Assembly (NCBI GenBank): GCA_944323655.1
Contig: CALUTL010000001.1
Span: 278,320 to 342,319, forward strand
Length of the DNA stretch: 64,000 nucleotides
From: Candidatus Gastranaerophilales bacterium
GTDB taxonomy: Bacteria; Cyanobacteriota; Vampirovibrionia; Gastranaerophilales; Gastranaerophilaceae
Reading direction: 5' to 3'
Shown here one piece after another: positions 27,032 to 35,020 of this stretch; position 1 is the stretch's first letter; each line of letters opens with the position of its first letter. Made by a program: the position numbers and the translations under genes. The notes beneath the pieces were generated by a model that was given only the letters and a program-made list of their open reading frames with translations, had not been told where the DNA came from and did not search any database.

Positions 27032-28303
27032 TTAATTAGGAAGCTTAATACAAAATTCTGTTCTTACATTTTCTTCGCTTTCGACAGTAATCTCACCACC
27101 GTGAGATTTTGCAATTTGCTGAGAAAGATACAACCCGAGCCCTGTGCCTATTTTGCGGAATTTCTTTGCGGCGGAATAGTATTTATTAAAAATAAGCTTC
27201 TGCTCGTCCTGGGGAATCCCTTGCCCGTAATCAATTACTGAAATCGTTATAAAATCAGGAATTTCAGAGGTTTTAATATCAATATCCTTTTTGGTATTGC
27301 TATGTGAAATAGCATTAGAAATAAGGTTTTTGACAACACGCTTAAGCTGCATAACGTCAGCTGATACAGTTAAATTTTTCTCTGAAGGGGTAAAATTAAT
27401 CACAAGTCCCGAATTTGTAGCGATAGGCTGAACTTCATCGACAATATCAGACAAAAATTCATTAAGCTTAATATTTTCTTTTAAAAGCGGAATACCTGTT
27501 TCTTTGACCTTGTATGTTTCAAGAACGATTTGCACAAGATCAATAAGTTCTTCATTAGATGATTTCATATTCAAAAGAGCAACTCTTTGTTTTTCGGTAA
27601 TTTCGCCAAACTTACCGTCGATAAGAAAATTCAAAATATTAGCTTCCGCAACAATCGGAACCTTAAGATCATGCGTCAAGGTTGCGACAAAATCTTCTTT
27701 TAAAGTTTCAATTTCACGTTGAGTTGTTACATCTTTTATTAATAGTACGTAGCGTTTTTTATCGTCTAAAGAAAGTCGAACGGAATTTATAATAAAATTA
27801 TTAGTCGAGGTATTTTTTATATAAACGTCAGTATCCGAGAGTTTTTCGATCGTATTACCGTCAGCAATTTCAATATAATCGTAAACATTTTTACCTAAAA
27901 TATCATTTCCCTTAACCCCAAACCATTTAATAATTTTAGGAGTAGCTCTTAAAATATTACCGTGTTCATTTACGATTAAAATTCCGTCAGAGAGGGAATT
28001 AATAACACTTTCCAAAAGTTTATTCTGGCGTATAAGTTCAGCCTGATATTCAACAATCATTTTTTCTCTGTCATTAAGAGTTTCGACCATTCTGTTAATA
28101 CTATCCGTAACATTTTGGTAAGTTGAATGTTCAATTTTGTCAATTTTAGTAGACAAATTACCGTATCTGACGGAATTGACGGTATTAGTAACCATTCCGA
28201 GGTAATCGTTAATTTTAGACCATCTTTTATTCATTTGTCTGGTTATCAAAAATAAAGCAACGAAAACCAGAATTATAGAAATATTAATTACATACCAGAG
28301 CAT
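27032..28303 (-). CDS. Membrane sensor histidine kinase with PAS domain
   Basis: 423 residues. A single N-terminal transmembrane helix (about 3-20, WYVINISIILVFVALFLI) leaves almost no periplasmic part, so sensing is probably internal. A HAMP-like or coiled linker is followed by a PAS domain (about 92-195, SLSDGILIVNEHGNILRA), a HisKA domain with phospho-accepting H211 in LTHDLKVP, and a HATPase_c with N box LISNAISHSN, G1 DYGQGIP and G2 GTGLGLYLSQQIAKSHGG. No response regulator gene is adjacent, so it is an orphan kinase here. It diverges from the KdsC-like gene through a symmetrical promoter. Confidence 0.9.
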   Translation of the reverse strand: MLWYVINISIILVFVALFLITRQMNKRWSKINDYLGMVTNTVNSVRYGNLSTKIDKIEHSTYQNVTDSINRMVETLNDREKMIVEYQAELIRQNKLLESVINSLSDGILIVNEHGNILRATPKIIKWFGVKGNDILGKNVYDYIEIADGNTIEKLSDTDVYIKNTSTNNFIINSVRLSLDDKKRYVLLIKDVTTQREIETLKEDFVATLTHDLKVPIVAEANILNFLIDGKFGEITEKQRVALLNMKSSNEELIDLVQIVLETYKVKETGIPLLKENIKLNEFLSDIVDEVQPIATNSGLVINFTPSEKNLTVSADVMQLKRVVKNLISNAISHSNTKKDIDIKTSEIPDFITISVIDYGQGIPQDEQKLIFNKYYSAAKKFRKIGTGLGLYLSQQIAKSHGGEITVESEENVRTEFCIKLPN

Positions 28304-28341
28304 TTAAAATCTTAACCTTTAGTTTTTTACCGAACCTTTTA

Positions 28342-28361
28342 TGATATAATTCATTATATCA
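28342..28361. promoter_or_regulatory. Palindromic divergent promoter (two back-to-back extended -10 elements)
   Basis: TGATATAAT (28342-28350) and its exact reverse complement ATTATATCA (28353-28361) flank a 2-base centre. Each arm is an extended -10 element on its own strand, one facing the KdsC-like gene and the other the histidine kinase. No good -35 elements are seen. Confidence 0.55.
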
Positions 28362-28409
28362 GATAACATCAATCGTGTTAATAATATAAAATGAGGATTG
28401 TTGTATTTT

Positions 28410-28904
28410 ATGTCAAAACTAAAACTTCCATCCACCATAAAAATGGTAATAACCGACTTTGACGGAGTGGTAACAGACAATTGCGTATATATTTCAGACA
28501 GCGGAGAGTTCTCACGCAGGTTAAATTTTGCAGACGTAATGGGTTTTTCAAGACTAAGGAAAAACGGTTTTGACATAGCAATAGTTTCCGGAGAAAAAAA
28601 CCATGCGATTGAAATACTGGCTAAAAAATTTGAGATAAAAGAAGTTCACACAAACATCAGAAAAAAAATAGACGTAGTTAAAGAAATAGTTAATAAATAT
28701 TCCCTAAAAGAAGACGAATATTTGTACATAGGCGATGATGTAAACGATTTGGAGAGTTTAGAATTTTCCAAAAACAGGCTTACGGTACCGCACGCACCGA
28801 GCGAATTAAAAGAGCTTGAGGGAATTCAAATAACGGAAAAAGACGGCGGGAACGGAGCATTTAGAGAGGTAGCGGAATGTCTGATTGGTTTGAAAAACTT
28901 GTAA
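28410..28904 (+). CDS. KdsC-like HAD-family phosphatase
   Basis: 164 residues from ATG 28410 (the frame reaches TTG codons at 28398 and 28401, which lie too close to or on the GAGG site). HAD motif I is DFDGVVTDN, motif II is VSGEKNH, and motif IV is YIGDDVNDLE; a conserved Lys lies in HTNIRKKIDVV. This capless tetrameric subfamily includes 3-deoxy-D-manno-octulosonate-8-phosphate phosphatase (KdsC) of lipopolysaccharide synthesis and related sugar-acid phosphatases. KdsC is the likeliest, but no kdsA/kdsB/kdsD genes lie beside it. It overlaps the TPR gene by 28 bp. Confidence 0.8.
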   Translation: MSKLKLPSTIKMVITDFDGVVTDNCVYISDSGEFSRRLNFADVMGFSRLRKNGFDIAIVSGEKNHAIEILAKKFEIKEVHTNIRKKIDVVKEIVNKYSLKEDEYLYIGDDVNDLESLEFSKNRLTVPHAPSELKELEGIQITEKDGGNGAFREVAECLIGLKNL

Positions 28905-30388
28905 ACAAGATACAAAATATAAGTGACAAAATAGACAATTACAAAGAAGATACCGTAATTCAATCCTTGCCATCGGTTGCGTACGTAAACAGAGCTAAAA
29001 AATGCCTTGAAAACGGAAAACTAAAAGAGGCTCTTGAAATATTAAACGAAGCGAAGAGTCTTCCTCAGGAGGATGCGCTTGTATACAAGTATGAAGGAAT
29101 CGTATACGACAAACTTTTAAGATTTGTAGATGCGGTTAAAGCCTATAAAAAATCCGCAAACCTTAACAAAAATGACAAAACAATATGGAAGCACTTAGGT
29201 TTTGCGCTTTTAAACACAGGGGTATACGACGAAGCCATTGAAGCCTTTGAAAACGCCGACAAAATAACTTCAGCCAATTCAGAAGTATTAATGGGTTGGG
29301 GCATGACATTAATGAAACAAAAAAAAGAAGCCGCTGCAAGAGAAAAATTTGTCGAATCCGCCAAAGCAAATAAATACAATCTTAATGCACTTTTTCTGGC
29401 TTCCGTTATGGAAATCAAGCTTAAAATGTATGAAGAAGCGGAAAGCAAGCTTCAATTTCTTGCAAATGTTGCACCAAATGAGGGGAATTCATACGAATAC
29501 GCGAAACTGAAATTTTTGCAGAAAGATTATGAAAGCGCACTTTTTTATTCTAACAAAGCCCTTGATTTTAATAAAAATATGCTTCCGGCTTATTTACTAA
29601 AAGGTGAGATTTATAGAATTAAAGACGAAGAAAAAACTTCACTGGAAAACTACCAAAAAGCAGAAACACTTTCTCTAATTGCGCCAAGTTTATACATAGA
29701 ATGGTCATTTTCTCTTATCCGATTTGGGAAATACGACGAAGCAAGAGAAAAAATTTCAAAAGCCTCAGAAATGGATTCCGAAAATTCTGAAGTAAAACTG
29801 ATTAAGGCTTATCTTGATACAATAAGCGGGCAGACCGAAAACTGTAAAGAAATTTTTGAGCGAGCCGCAGATAATTTGGAAACTGCATCATTTGCGAATA
29901 TGGGACTCGGCTTTTTATATTGCACTGAAGGCAATTACACCGAAGGAATCCACTGTTTTAAATCGGCTCTTGCCTCGGATTTACACGATCCGATTAATTA
30001 CTACTATATAGCAAAGGCTTACATGCACCTTGTTGACAATACAAACGCAAAAGAATACTTTGAGCATGCTATAAAAGAAAATCCCAAACACCTGAAAACA
30101 TATATAGATTACGCCAAATTCTTGATATCTGAAGAAAAAATTGCCGAAGCCGGCAGAAAATTGCGCAAATCGTTAAAATATGGCGAAAACAATCTTGAAA
30201 TTTTAAACATGCTGTTTTTAACAAGTTACATACTTGTCAAGGAAAACGTTTGTGAATATAATATAAAAGAAGCGTTAGAGTTAGAGAAAAAGATAAGAAG
30301 CATAAATGAAGACGGATTCAAATACCCTGACAAATCGGCAGAACTGGCTGAGATTTTGACGAAGCTTCAAGAAAAGGAAAACAATTGA
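28877..30388 (+). CDS. TPR-repeat protein
   Basis: 503 residues made almost wholly of about a dozen tetratricopeptide repeats from residue 33 on, for example ALVYKYEGIVYDKLLRFVDA and TIWKHLGFALLNTGVYDEAI. There is no signal peptide, so it is likely a cytoplasmic or peripheral scaffold. It overlaps both neighbours (28 bp with the phosphatase, 4 bp with lysC), so the three genes are one operon. A role in envelope assembly could follow from the KdsC-like neighbour but is not shown. Confidence 0.8.
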   Translation: MSDWFEKLVNKIQNISDKIDNYKEDTVIQSLPSVAYVNRAKKCLENGKLKEALEILNEAKSLPQEDALVYKYEGIVYDKLLRFVDAVKAYKKSANLNKNDKTIWKHLGFALLNTGVYDEAIEAFENADKITSANSEVLMGWGMTLMKQKKEAAAREKFVESAKANKYNLNALFLASVMEIKLKMYEEAESKLQFLANVAPNEGNSYEYAKLKFLQKDYESALFYSNKALDFNKNMLPAYLLKGEIYRIKDEEKTSLENYQKAETLSLIAPSLYIEWSFSLIRFGKYDEAREKISKASEMDSENSEVKLIKAYLDTISGQTENCKEIFERAADNLETASFANMGLGFLYCTEGNYTEGIHCFKSALASDLHDPINYYYIAKAYMHLVDNTNAKEYFEHAIKENPKHLKTYIDYAKFLISEEKIAEAGRKLRKSLKYGENNLEILNMLFLTSYILVKENVCEYNIKEALELEKKIRSINEDGFKYPDKSAELAEILTKLQEKENN

Positions 30389-31650
30389 GAAAGATAATAG
30401 TACAAAAATTTGGCGGAACCTCTGTCGCAGATACAGCTAAGATAAAAAATGTTGCCAAAACGGTTATAAAAGAAAAAGAAAACGGAAATGACGTCGTAGT
30501 TGTCGTATCAGCAATGGGACATACGACGGATTATCTGGTAAAAATGGCAAAAGAGATAATGCCTGATCCTTCAAGCAGAGAAATGGACATGCTTCTTTCA
30601 ACCGGAGAGGGCGTGTCGATAGCGCTTTTAGCAATGGCAATTCAGGCACAAGGATATGATGCCGTAAGCTTTAATGCAATGCAAATCGGGATTATGACAG
30701 AGAATGTCCACTCAAAAGCCAGAATAACCGACATAAAAACAGACAAACTTAAAAAGAATTTAAAAGAAGGAAAAATAGTAGTAGTTGCGGGATTTCAAGG
30801 AGTAACCGAAGACGGAGAGATTACGACATTAGGCAGAGGCGGCTCCGATACATCGGCTGTAGCTCTTGCTGCGGCATTAAACGCCGAAAGATGCGATATT
30901 TATACAGATGTTGAAGGTGTTTACACCACAGACCCCAGAATAGTTCCCAAAGCTACACGATTAAAAGAAATTTCTTACGAAGAAATGTTAGAGCTTGCCC
31001 ACGCAGGCGCAAATGTAATGCACCCGAGAAGTGTTGAAACAGCAAAGATTTTCAACGTTCCGATACGTGTGAGAAGCAGTTTTAAAACCGACAATTTAGG
31101 TACATTAATATTAGGAGTTGACAAAATGGAAATATATAAACCCGTCACAGGAGTCGCAGCAGACTTATCACAAGCAAGAATTGTAGTTTGTGATGTTCCG
31201 GATACTCCGGGGCAGGCCGCAAAATTATTTGGAAACCTTGCAAAAGAACATATTTCAGTCGATATGATTATCCAGTCCTACGCAAGAAAGGTTTCAAATA
31301 CAAATGACATAGCATTTACAGTAGACAGTGCCGATCTTGATAAAACAATTAAGACACTTGAAGCCATAAAAAAAGATTTGAACTGCGGAGACATTCAGGT
31401 AAATGACAACATAGCAAAAGTTTCGATAGTAGGTGCCGGCATGATAGATAGACCAGGTATAGCCTCTACAATGTTCCAAACCCTTGCTGAACTTGGAGTA
31501 AACATCAAAATGATTTCCACCAGTGAAATTAAAATAAGCTGTCTTGTGGATAAAGAAGATGCAAATAAAGCCCTGAAAGCGCTTCACAGTATATTTGAAC
31601 TTGAAGGCAGCGAAACAGCAGTAGTAAAAGGTGACTTGCCAAACGTATAA
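30385..31650 (+). CDS. lysC: Aspartate kinase
   Basis: 421 residues. The start codon is TTG at 30385, overlapping the previous TGA as TTGA. It is preceded by AAGGAAAA, and the next residues KIIVQKFGGTSVADT are the invariant start of the kinase, so no ATG is available. The kinase domain (1-250) includes GRGGSDTSAVALAAAL and DVEGVYTTDPRI. Two C-terminal ACT domains (about 265-330 and 345-410) bind feedback amino acids. It phosphorylates aspartate for lysine, threonine, methionine and diaminopimelate synthesis. Confidence 0.95.
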   Translation: MRKIIVQKFGGTSVADTAKIKNVAKTVIKEKENGNDVVVVVSAMGHTTDYLVKMAKEIMPDPSSREMDMLLSTGEGVSIALLAMAIQAQGYDAVSFNAMQIGIMTENVHSKARITDIKTDKLKKNLKEGKIVVVAGFQGVTEDGEITTLGRGGSDTSAVALAAALNAERCDIYTDVEGVYTTDPRIVPKATRLKEISYEEMLELAHAGANVMHPRSVETAKIFNVPIRVRSSFKTDNLGTLILGVDKMEIYKPVTGVAADLSQARIVVCDVPDTPGQAAKLFGNLAKEHISVDMIIQSYARKVSNTNDIAFTVDSADLDKTIKTLEAIKKDLNCGDIQVNDNIAKVSIVGAGMIDRPGIASTMFQTLAELGVNIKMISTSEIKISCLVDKEDANKALKALHSIFELEGSETAVVKGDLPNV

Positions 31651-31678
31651 TATAAGGGAAGATTTTATTAAATTAGTA

Positions 31679-31716
31679 AAATATGCGGTTTTCTTTATGA
31701 AAACCGCATATTTTTT
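31679..31716 (+). terminator. Intrinsic terminator of the kdsC-TPR-lysC operon
   Basis: AAATATGCGGTTTTC pairs with GAAAACCGCATATTT across a loop of about 5 bases and ends in TTTTTT. Perfect stem of about 14 bp. Confidence 0.9.
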
Positions 31717-31744
31717 ATCACTTTATCATTTTGTTGCACCGTTT

Positions 31745-32007
31745 GACGCACCTTCCAATAAAAAATACAAAAATTCATAAAAATAAGAAATGCGACGATA
31801 GCGGAGTGAGCAATAATAGCAAGCGAAAGAACAACAAAGCCGTCATTGTTTGAGCGAAGCGAGTTTGACGGCTTCACTCTTGAGCTTAGCAAATTATTAG
31901 CGAACGGAAGCGTGTCGATGGTTTTGAGGCACTTTTTCCACAAAAAGTGCCCCCGTCCGGAGGACTTTTAATATATCATTATTTTTGGTGCGTCGGAACG
32001 ACGCACC
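31745..32007. repeat. 263-bp interspersed repeat, unit A copy 1
   Basis: Starts with GACGCACC and ends with the palindrome GGTGCGTC-GGAAC-GACGCACC (31987-32007). Inside are AAGCCGTCA/TGACGGCTT arms (31837-31845 and 31866-31874) and a perfect GGCACTTTTT/AAAAAGTGCC hairpin (31928-31951). It is nearly identical to copies 2 and 3. The minus-strand open frame of about 82 codons it contains (MWKKCLKTIDTLPFANN...) is part of the repeat and has no ribosome site, so I do not call it a gene. Confidence 0.85.
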
Positions 32008-32153
32008 CTACAACTCAGACAAAGCTTGCTTCTGAAGTTGTAAAACAAAACAATGCTTGTTCACTTCGTGAAGTGCGATTATTTTAAATCGAAAATTTTA
32101 GAATAATTTGACATAAAAAAAGTTTAATGTAGGGTGCGTCGTTTTGACGCACC
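32000..32153. repeat. 154-bp repeat, unit B copy 1
   Basis: Runs from one GACGCACC to the next, starting CTACAACTCAGACAAAGCTT and ending in GGTGCGTCGTTTTGACGCACC. The same sequence, 156 bp with a few changes, recurs at 32656-32811. Confidence 0.8.
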
Positions 32154-32408
32154 ATCCAATAAAAAATACAAAAATTCATAAAAATAAGAAATGCGACGAT
32201 AGCGGAGTGAGCAATAATAGCAAGCGAAAGAACAACAAAGCCGTCATTGTTTGAGCGAAGCGAGTTTGACGGCTTCACTCTTGAGCTTAGCAAATTATTA
32301 GCGAACGGAAGCGTGTCGATGGTTTTGAGGCACTTTTTCCACAAAAAGTGCCCCCGTCCGGAGGACTTTTAATATATCATTATTTTTGGTGCGTCGGAAC
32401 GACGCACC
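32146..32408. repeat. 263-bp interspersed repeat, unit A copy 2
   Basis: Same length and nearly the same sequence as copy 1, including the GGCACTTTTT hairpin and both bounding GACGCACC octamers. It shares its last octamer with copy 3. Confidence 0.85.
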
Positions 32409-32663
32409 ATCCAATAAAAAATACAATAATTCATAAAAATAAGAAATGCGACGATAGCGGAGTGAGCAATAATAGCAAGCGAAAGGACAACAAAGCCGTC
32501 ATTGTTTGAGCGAAGCGAGTTTGACGGCTTCACTCTTGAGCTTAGCAAATTATTAGCGAACGGAAGCGTGTCGATGGTTTTGAGGCACTTTTTCCATAAA
32601 AAGTGCCCCCGTCCGGAGGACTTTTAATATATCATTATTTTTGGTACATCGGAACGACGCACC
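32401..32663. repeat. 263-bp interspersed repeat, unit A copy 3
   Basis: Again 263 bp. It has a few substitutions, notably GGTACATC instead of GGTGCGTC at 32643-32650, which breaks the right palindrome. Confidence 0.85.
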
Positions 32664-32811
32664 CTACAACTCAGACAAAGCTTGCTTATGAAATTGTGAA
32701 ACAAAACAATGCTTGCTCACTTCGTGAAGGGCGAGTATTTTAAATCGAAAATTTTTGAATAATTTGACATAAAAAAAGTTTAATGTAGTAGGGTGCGTCG
32801 TTTGACGCACC
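32656..32811. repeat. 156-bp repeat, unit B copy 2
   Basis: Second copy of unit B with substitutions such as CTTATGAAATTG for CTTCTGAAGTTG. It ends in the palindrome GGTGCGTC-GTTT-GACGCACC (32792-32811). Confidence 0.8.
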
Positions 32812-32850
32812 AATTTTTTCTAATTCGCCCCAATATATATTTTCAAACAA

Positions 32851-32876
32851 AAAAAGGGGAGCTGAATTGCTCCCGT
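32851..32876 (-). terminator. Minus-oriented terminator-like hairpin
   Basis: GGGAGC (32857-32862) pairs with GCTCCC (32869-32874). On the minus strand the stem is followed by CTTTTTTTG. No minus-strand gene lies just upstream, so it may be a remnant or end an unseen transcript. Confidence 0.45.
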
Positions 32877-33042
32877 TGGAATTAAGAATAGCTGGAAGTA
32901 TGAAAAAGATTTAATTATATTTAACTTGAATTAATAAAGAAGCACAATTACACGGTTATCGGGTATTTAAAGACGCAAAATAGCCGAACATGCTCACCAA
33001 CAACATGCCAGCATGGGGGATTTTATAGAAAAGTGTAAAAAA

Positions 33043-33103
33043 AACACTATTAAAATAAGTGTACATTTGTCACTTTATGCCTTATTAATAGTGTTTATAA
33101 GGC
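33043..33103 (+). promoter_or_regulatory. Two mutually exclusive hairpins
   Basis: AACACTATTAA (33043-33053) is complementary to TTAATAGTGTT (33085-33095). A second stem GCCTTAT (33079-33085) with ATAAGGC (33097-33103), followed by TTTTAA, overlaps the right arm. Both cannot form together, which recalls an attenuator; no ligand or leader peptide is evident. The 32877-33136 gap has no supported gene. Confidence 0.35.
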
Positions 33104-33136
33104 TTTTAACCACTTAACAAAACTTTATAATAGGGG

Positions 33137-33165
33137 TTGACAAATATTTTTTTGTAGTTTATAGT
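33137..33165 (+). promoter_or_regulatory. Sigma-70-type promoter
   Basis: TTGACA (33137-33142), exactly 17 bp, TATAGT (33160-33165). It serves the small gene at 33228 with a 5' leader of about 55 bases. One of the clearest promoters in the window. Confidence 0.75.
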
Positions 33166-33227
33166 AAGAATGTAAGGATGAAGTGTTAAACAAACACTTA
33201 ATAAGACCTCAAGAGAGGAGGATTACA

Positions 33228-33527
33228 ATGAAAGTAGACAGAATAGGATACAACAGCAGAAAATATATCTCCTTCGGTGAAGGAAACATGAATAATATAA
33301 CCCCGAGCGTAGCTATTTTAGCATTACAAAACCCCAACGCTAAAATTAACTTTGAAAACGATCTTAAACGTTCCAGCAGATCGGATATGGTTCAGAACCC
33401 CAACTTCGTTACTGCTTTCATAAACAAAGTAGGACGTGCAATTAACGAATTTAAAAGAACAGCTCCGGCTGCAAAAGAATCAAATATCAACCCTGATATT
33501 TACAATCACTTAAGTTATACAGCTTAG
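33228..33527 (+). CDS. Small protein with N-terminal YISFGE motif, unknown
   Basis: 99 residues from ATG 33228, fixed by the strong GAGAGGAGG site 7 bases upstream; the frame is open further back but has no such signal. The N-terminus MKVDRIGYNSRKYISFGEGN carries a short F-x-G motif also seen, in looser form, near the start of the proteins at 58233-58910 (VNFSGRK) and 55461-58100 (TTFKGST). The rest is basic and polar without a membrane segment. A strong promoter and ribosome site suggest good expression. Function unknown. Confidence 0.65.
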   Translation: MKVDRIGYNSRKYISFGEGNMNNITPSVAILALQNPNAKINFENDLKRSSRSDMVQNPNFVTAFINKVGRAINEFKRTAPAAKESNINPDIYNHLSYTA

Positions 33528-33657
33528 TAATAAGCAAAAACCAGACAAGAATTATAATAGACATTTACCCATCTTACTAAATTATTTTTACCCCACTAAC
33601 CGAATATTTTTTTCATAACCTGATTTACTTTTTAGAAAAAGAAAGGAGATTCAGGTT

Positions 33658-34038
33658 ATGAACGAAAAAATAAAAGCACTGCGCAGCAATTCACAAGAGG
33701 CGCAGTTTTATTTTGAGAAAATTTTGGCTTATACTTTGGGTCCTGTGGAACTTAAAGAACTTATGGATGAAAATGAGGTCGAACTCGTGGATGTCAGACG
33801 TGCTGAGGATTACGAAATCAGTCATATTCCGGGTGCAATTTCTATTCCTAAAGATGAGCTTGCTGATAATATTACAAGGCTTTCCAAAGATAAAATAAAC
33901 GTTGTCTATTGCTACAACCAGCAATGTCATCTGGGAGCAAGAGCAGCTTTGGTTCTGGCGGATTATGAGTATCCCGTGATGTTGTTGGAAGGCGGTTTTC
34001 AGGTCTGGAAAGAGGATTTCAGGTTCGCAGTGACGTAA
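33658..34038 (+). CDS. Rhodanese-domain protein with Cys-x4-Cys active loop
   Basis: 126 residues, one rhodanese domain (about 28-122: VELVDVRRAEDYEISHIPGA, then MLLEGGFQVWKEDF). The active-site Cys lies in VVYCYNQQCHLGARA. In standard rhodaneses the loop is C-x4-R; here the sixth loop position is a second Cys followed by His, so substrate may differ from thiosulfate. Sulfur transfer is the family role. AAAGGAG precedes the ATG, and the sequence AACCTGA/TCAGGTT flanks that site in the leader. Confidence 0.85.
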   Translation: MNEKIKALRSNSQEAQFYFEKILAYTLGPVELKELMDENEVELVDVRRAEDYEISHIPGAISIPKDELADNITRLSKDKINVVYCYNQQCHLGARAALVLADYEYPVMLLEGGFQVWKEDFRFAVT

Positions 34039-34195
34039 GTAAAATTGTTTATTAAGAAATGTAAATATGAATTTAAAATGGCTAAACCCCTCCTATAATC
34101 TGCTATAGGATAGGATAGGATGCGCCAGTAGCAAATCTTTCAGGACTTGTGTTTTTATAATCATGTAGGTAAAAACACAGAAAGGAAAATACAAA

Positions 34196-34951
34196 ATGAC
34201 GGTAGATAGTGTGAGTGGAAATAATAATACCGCTTTATATACTGGTATCGGCACTGTTGCTGGAGCCGGAGCAGGAGTTGCAACAGGATACCTAACAAAA
34301 CCGTTTTTGAAAAATGGTGTAGTAACCGATGAGTTTGTCAAAAAGGTAAATGATGCTGTAAAAAATACTTTAACACCTGACCAAAAAATTTTAGCAGAAA
34401 ATATTGACGAGGCCGGAAAGAATTTGTTAAAAGCTATAAGTAATGCAAAAAGCATAGAAGAAATAAAGAAACTAATGCTCGATAATGCATTCAATGTATT
34501 AGATGATATTGATATTGATATAATTAAACAGGGTCAAAATGTAGTATCTGAAGTCGGAATAAAGGAGACTTATGCTGAAAAACTAAGTAAAGCAAAAGAT
34601 TTACCGGAAATGAAAGAAATATATAAAAGGTGTTTGGAAGATGAATGGAAAGGTAAAACTCTCGAACAGGTAAAAGAACATATAAAATCGGAAAGTGCTG
34701 AAACTGCCAGAGAAATCACTCAAGGTTTATTTAATGAATATTGGAATACTGATAAAAAAGTTTTCGAAAATTGTGAAAATGATGCTGTCGGAAAAGCTAT
34801 AAAAGGTGTCGCAAAAAGAATTCAAGGTAAATATGCAGCGATTTACGGTTCAATAGGCGCCGCAGCCCTCGGAATCGGCACCTATCTATGCTGTAGAGGT
34901 AAACAACCCAAAACACAGGCTCAAACAACCAATAATAAAGTTCAATCATAA
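34196..34951 (+). CDS. Unknown protein with Gly/Ala-rich segments at both ends
   Basis: 251 residues. Residues about 13-33 (ALYTGIGTVAGAGAGVATGY) and about 215-236 (AAIYGSIGAAALGIGTYLCC) are Gly/Ala-rich hydrophobic segments that could cross or insert into a membrane. Between them is a charged helical region with repeated sequences SKAKDLPEMKEIYKRCLEDE-like character. AAAGGAAAA precedes the start. It stands alone between the rhodanese gene and a terminator. No family recognised. Confidence 0.6.
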   Translation: MTVDSVSGNNNTALYTGIGTVAGAGAGVATGYLTKPFLKNGVVTDEFVKKVNDAVKNTLTPDQKILAENIDEAGKNLLKAISNAKSIEEIKKLMLDNAFNVLDDIDIDIIKQGQNVVSEVGIKETYAEKLSKAKDLPEMKEIYKRCLEDEWKGKTLEQVKEHIKSESAETAREITQGLFNEYWNTDKKVFENCENDAVGKAIKGVAKRIQGKYAAIYGSIGAAALGIGTYLCCRGKQPKTQAQTTNNKVQS

Positions 34952-34984
34952 TCAGAATTCAATATACAACTTTACTTAAACAAT

Positions 34985-35010
34985 AAAAACCCGATTTGTC
35001 GGGTTTTTAT
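34985..35010 (+). terminator. Intrinsic terminator
   Basis: AAAAACCCGA (34985-34994) pairs with TCGGGTTTTT (34999-35008) around TTTG and runs into T residues. It ends the 34196-34951 gene, and by symmetry may end the convergent 35021-35725 gene. Confidence 0.9.
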
Positions 35011-35020
35011 TTTGAGTTAA

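Noticed and set aside
31695..31943. 82-codon minus-strand ORF (MWKKCLKTIDTLPFANN...)
   Set aside because: It lies within the unit A repeat and recurs in copy 2 with a different end; no ribosome site. Its conservation is explained by the repeat.
32084..32344. 86-codon minus-strand ORF in the second repeat copy
   Set aside because: Same repeat-derived frame; the downstream end comes from spacer sequence.
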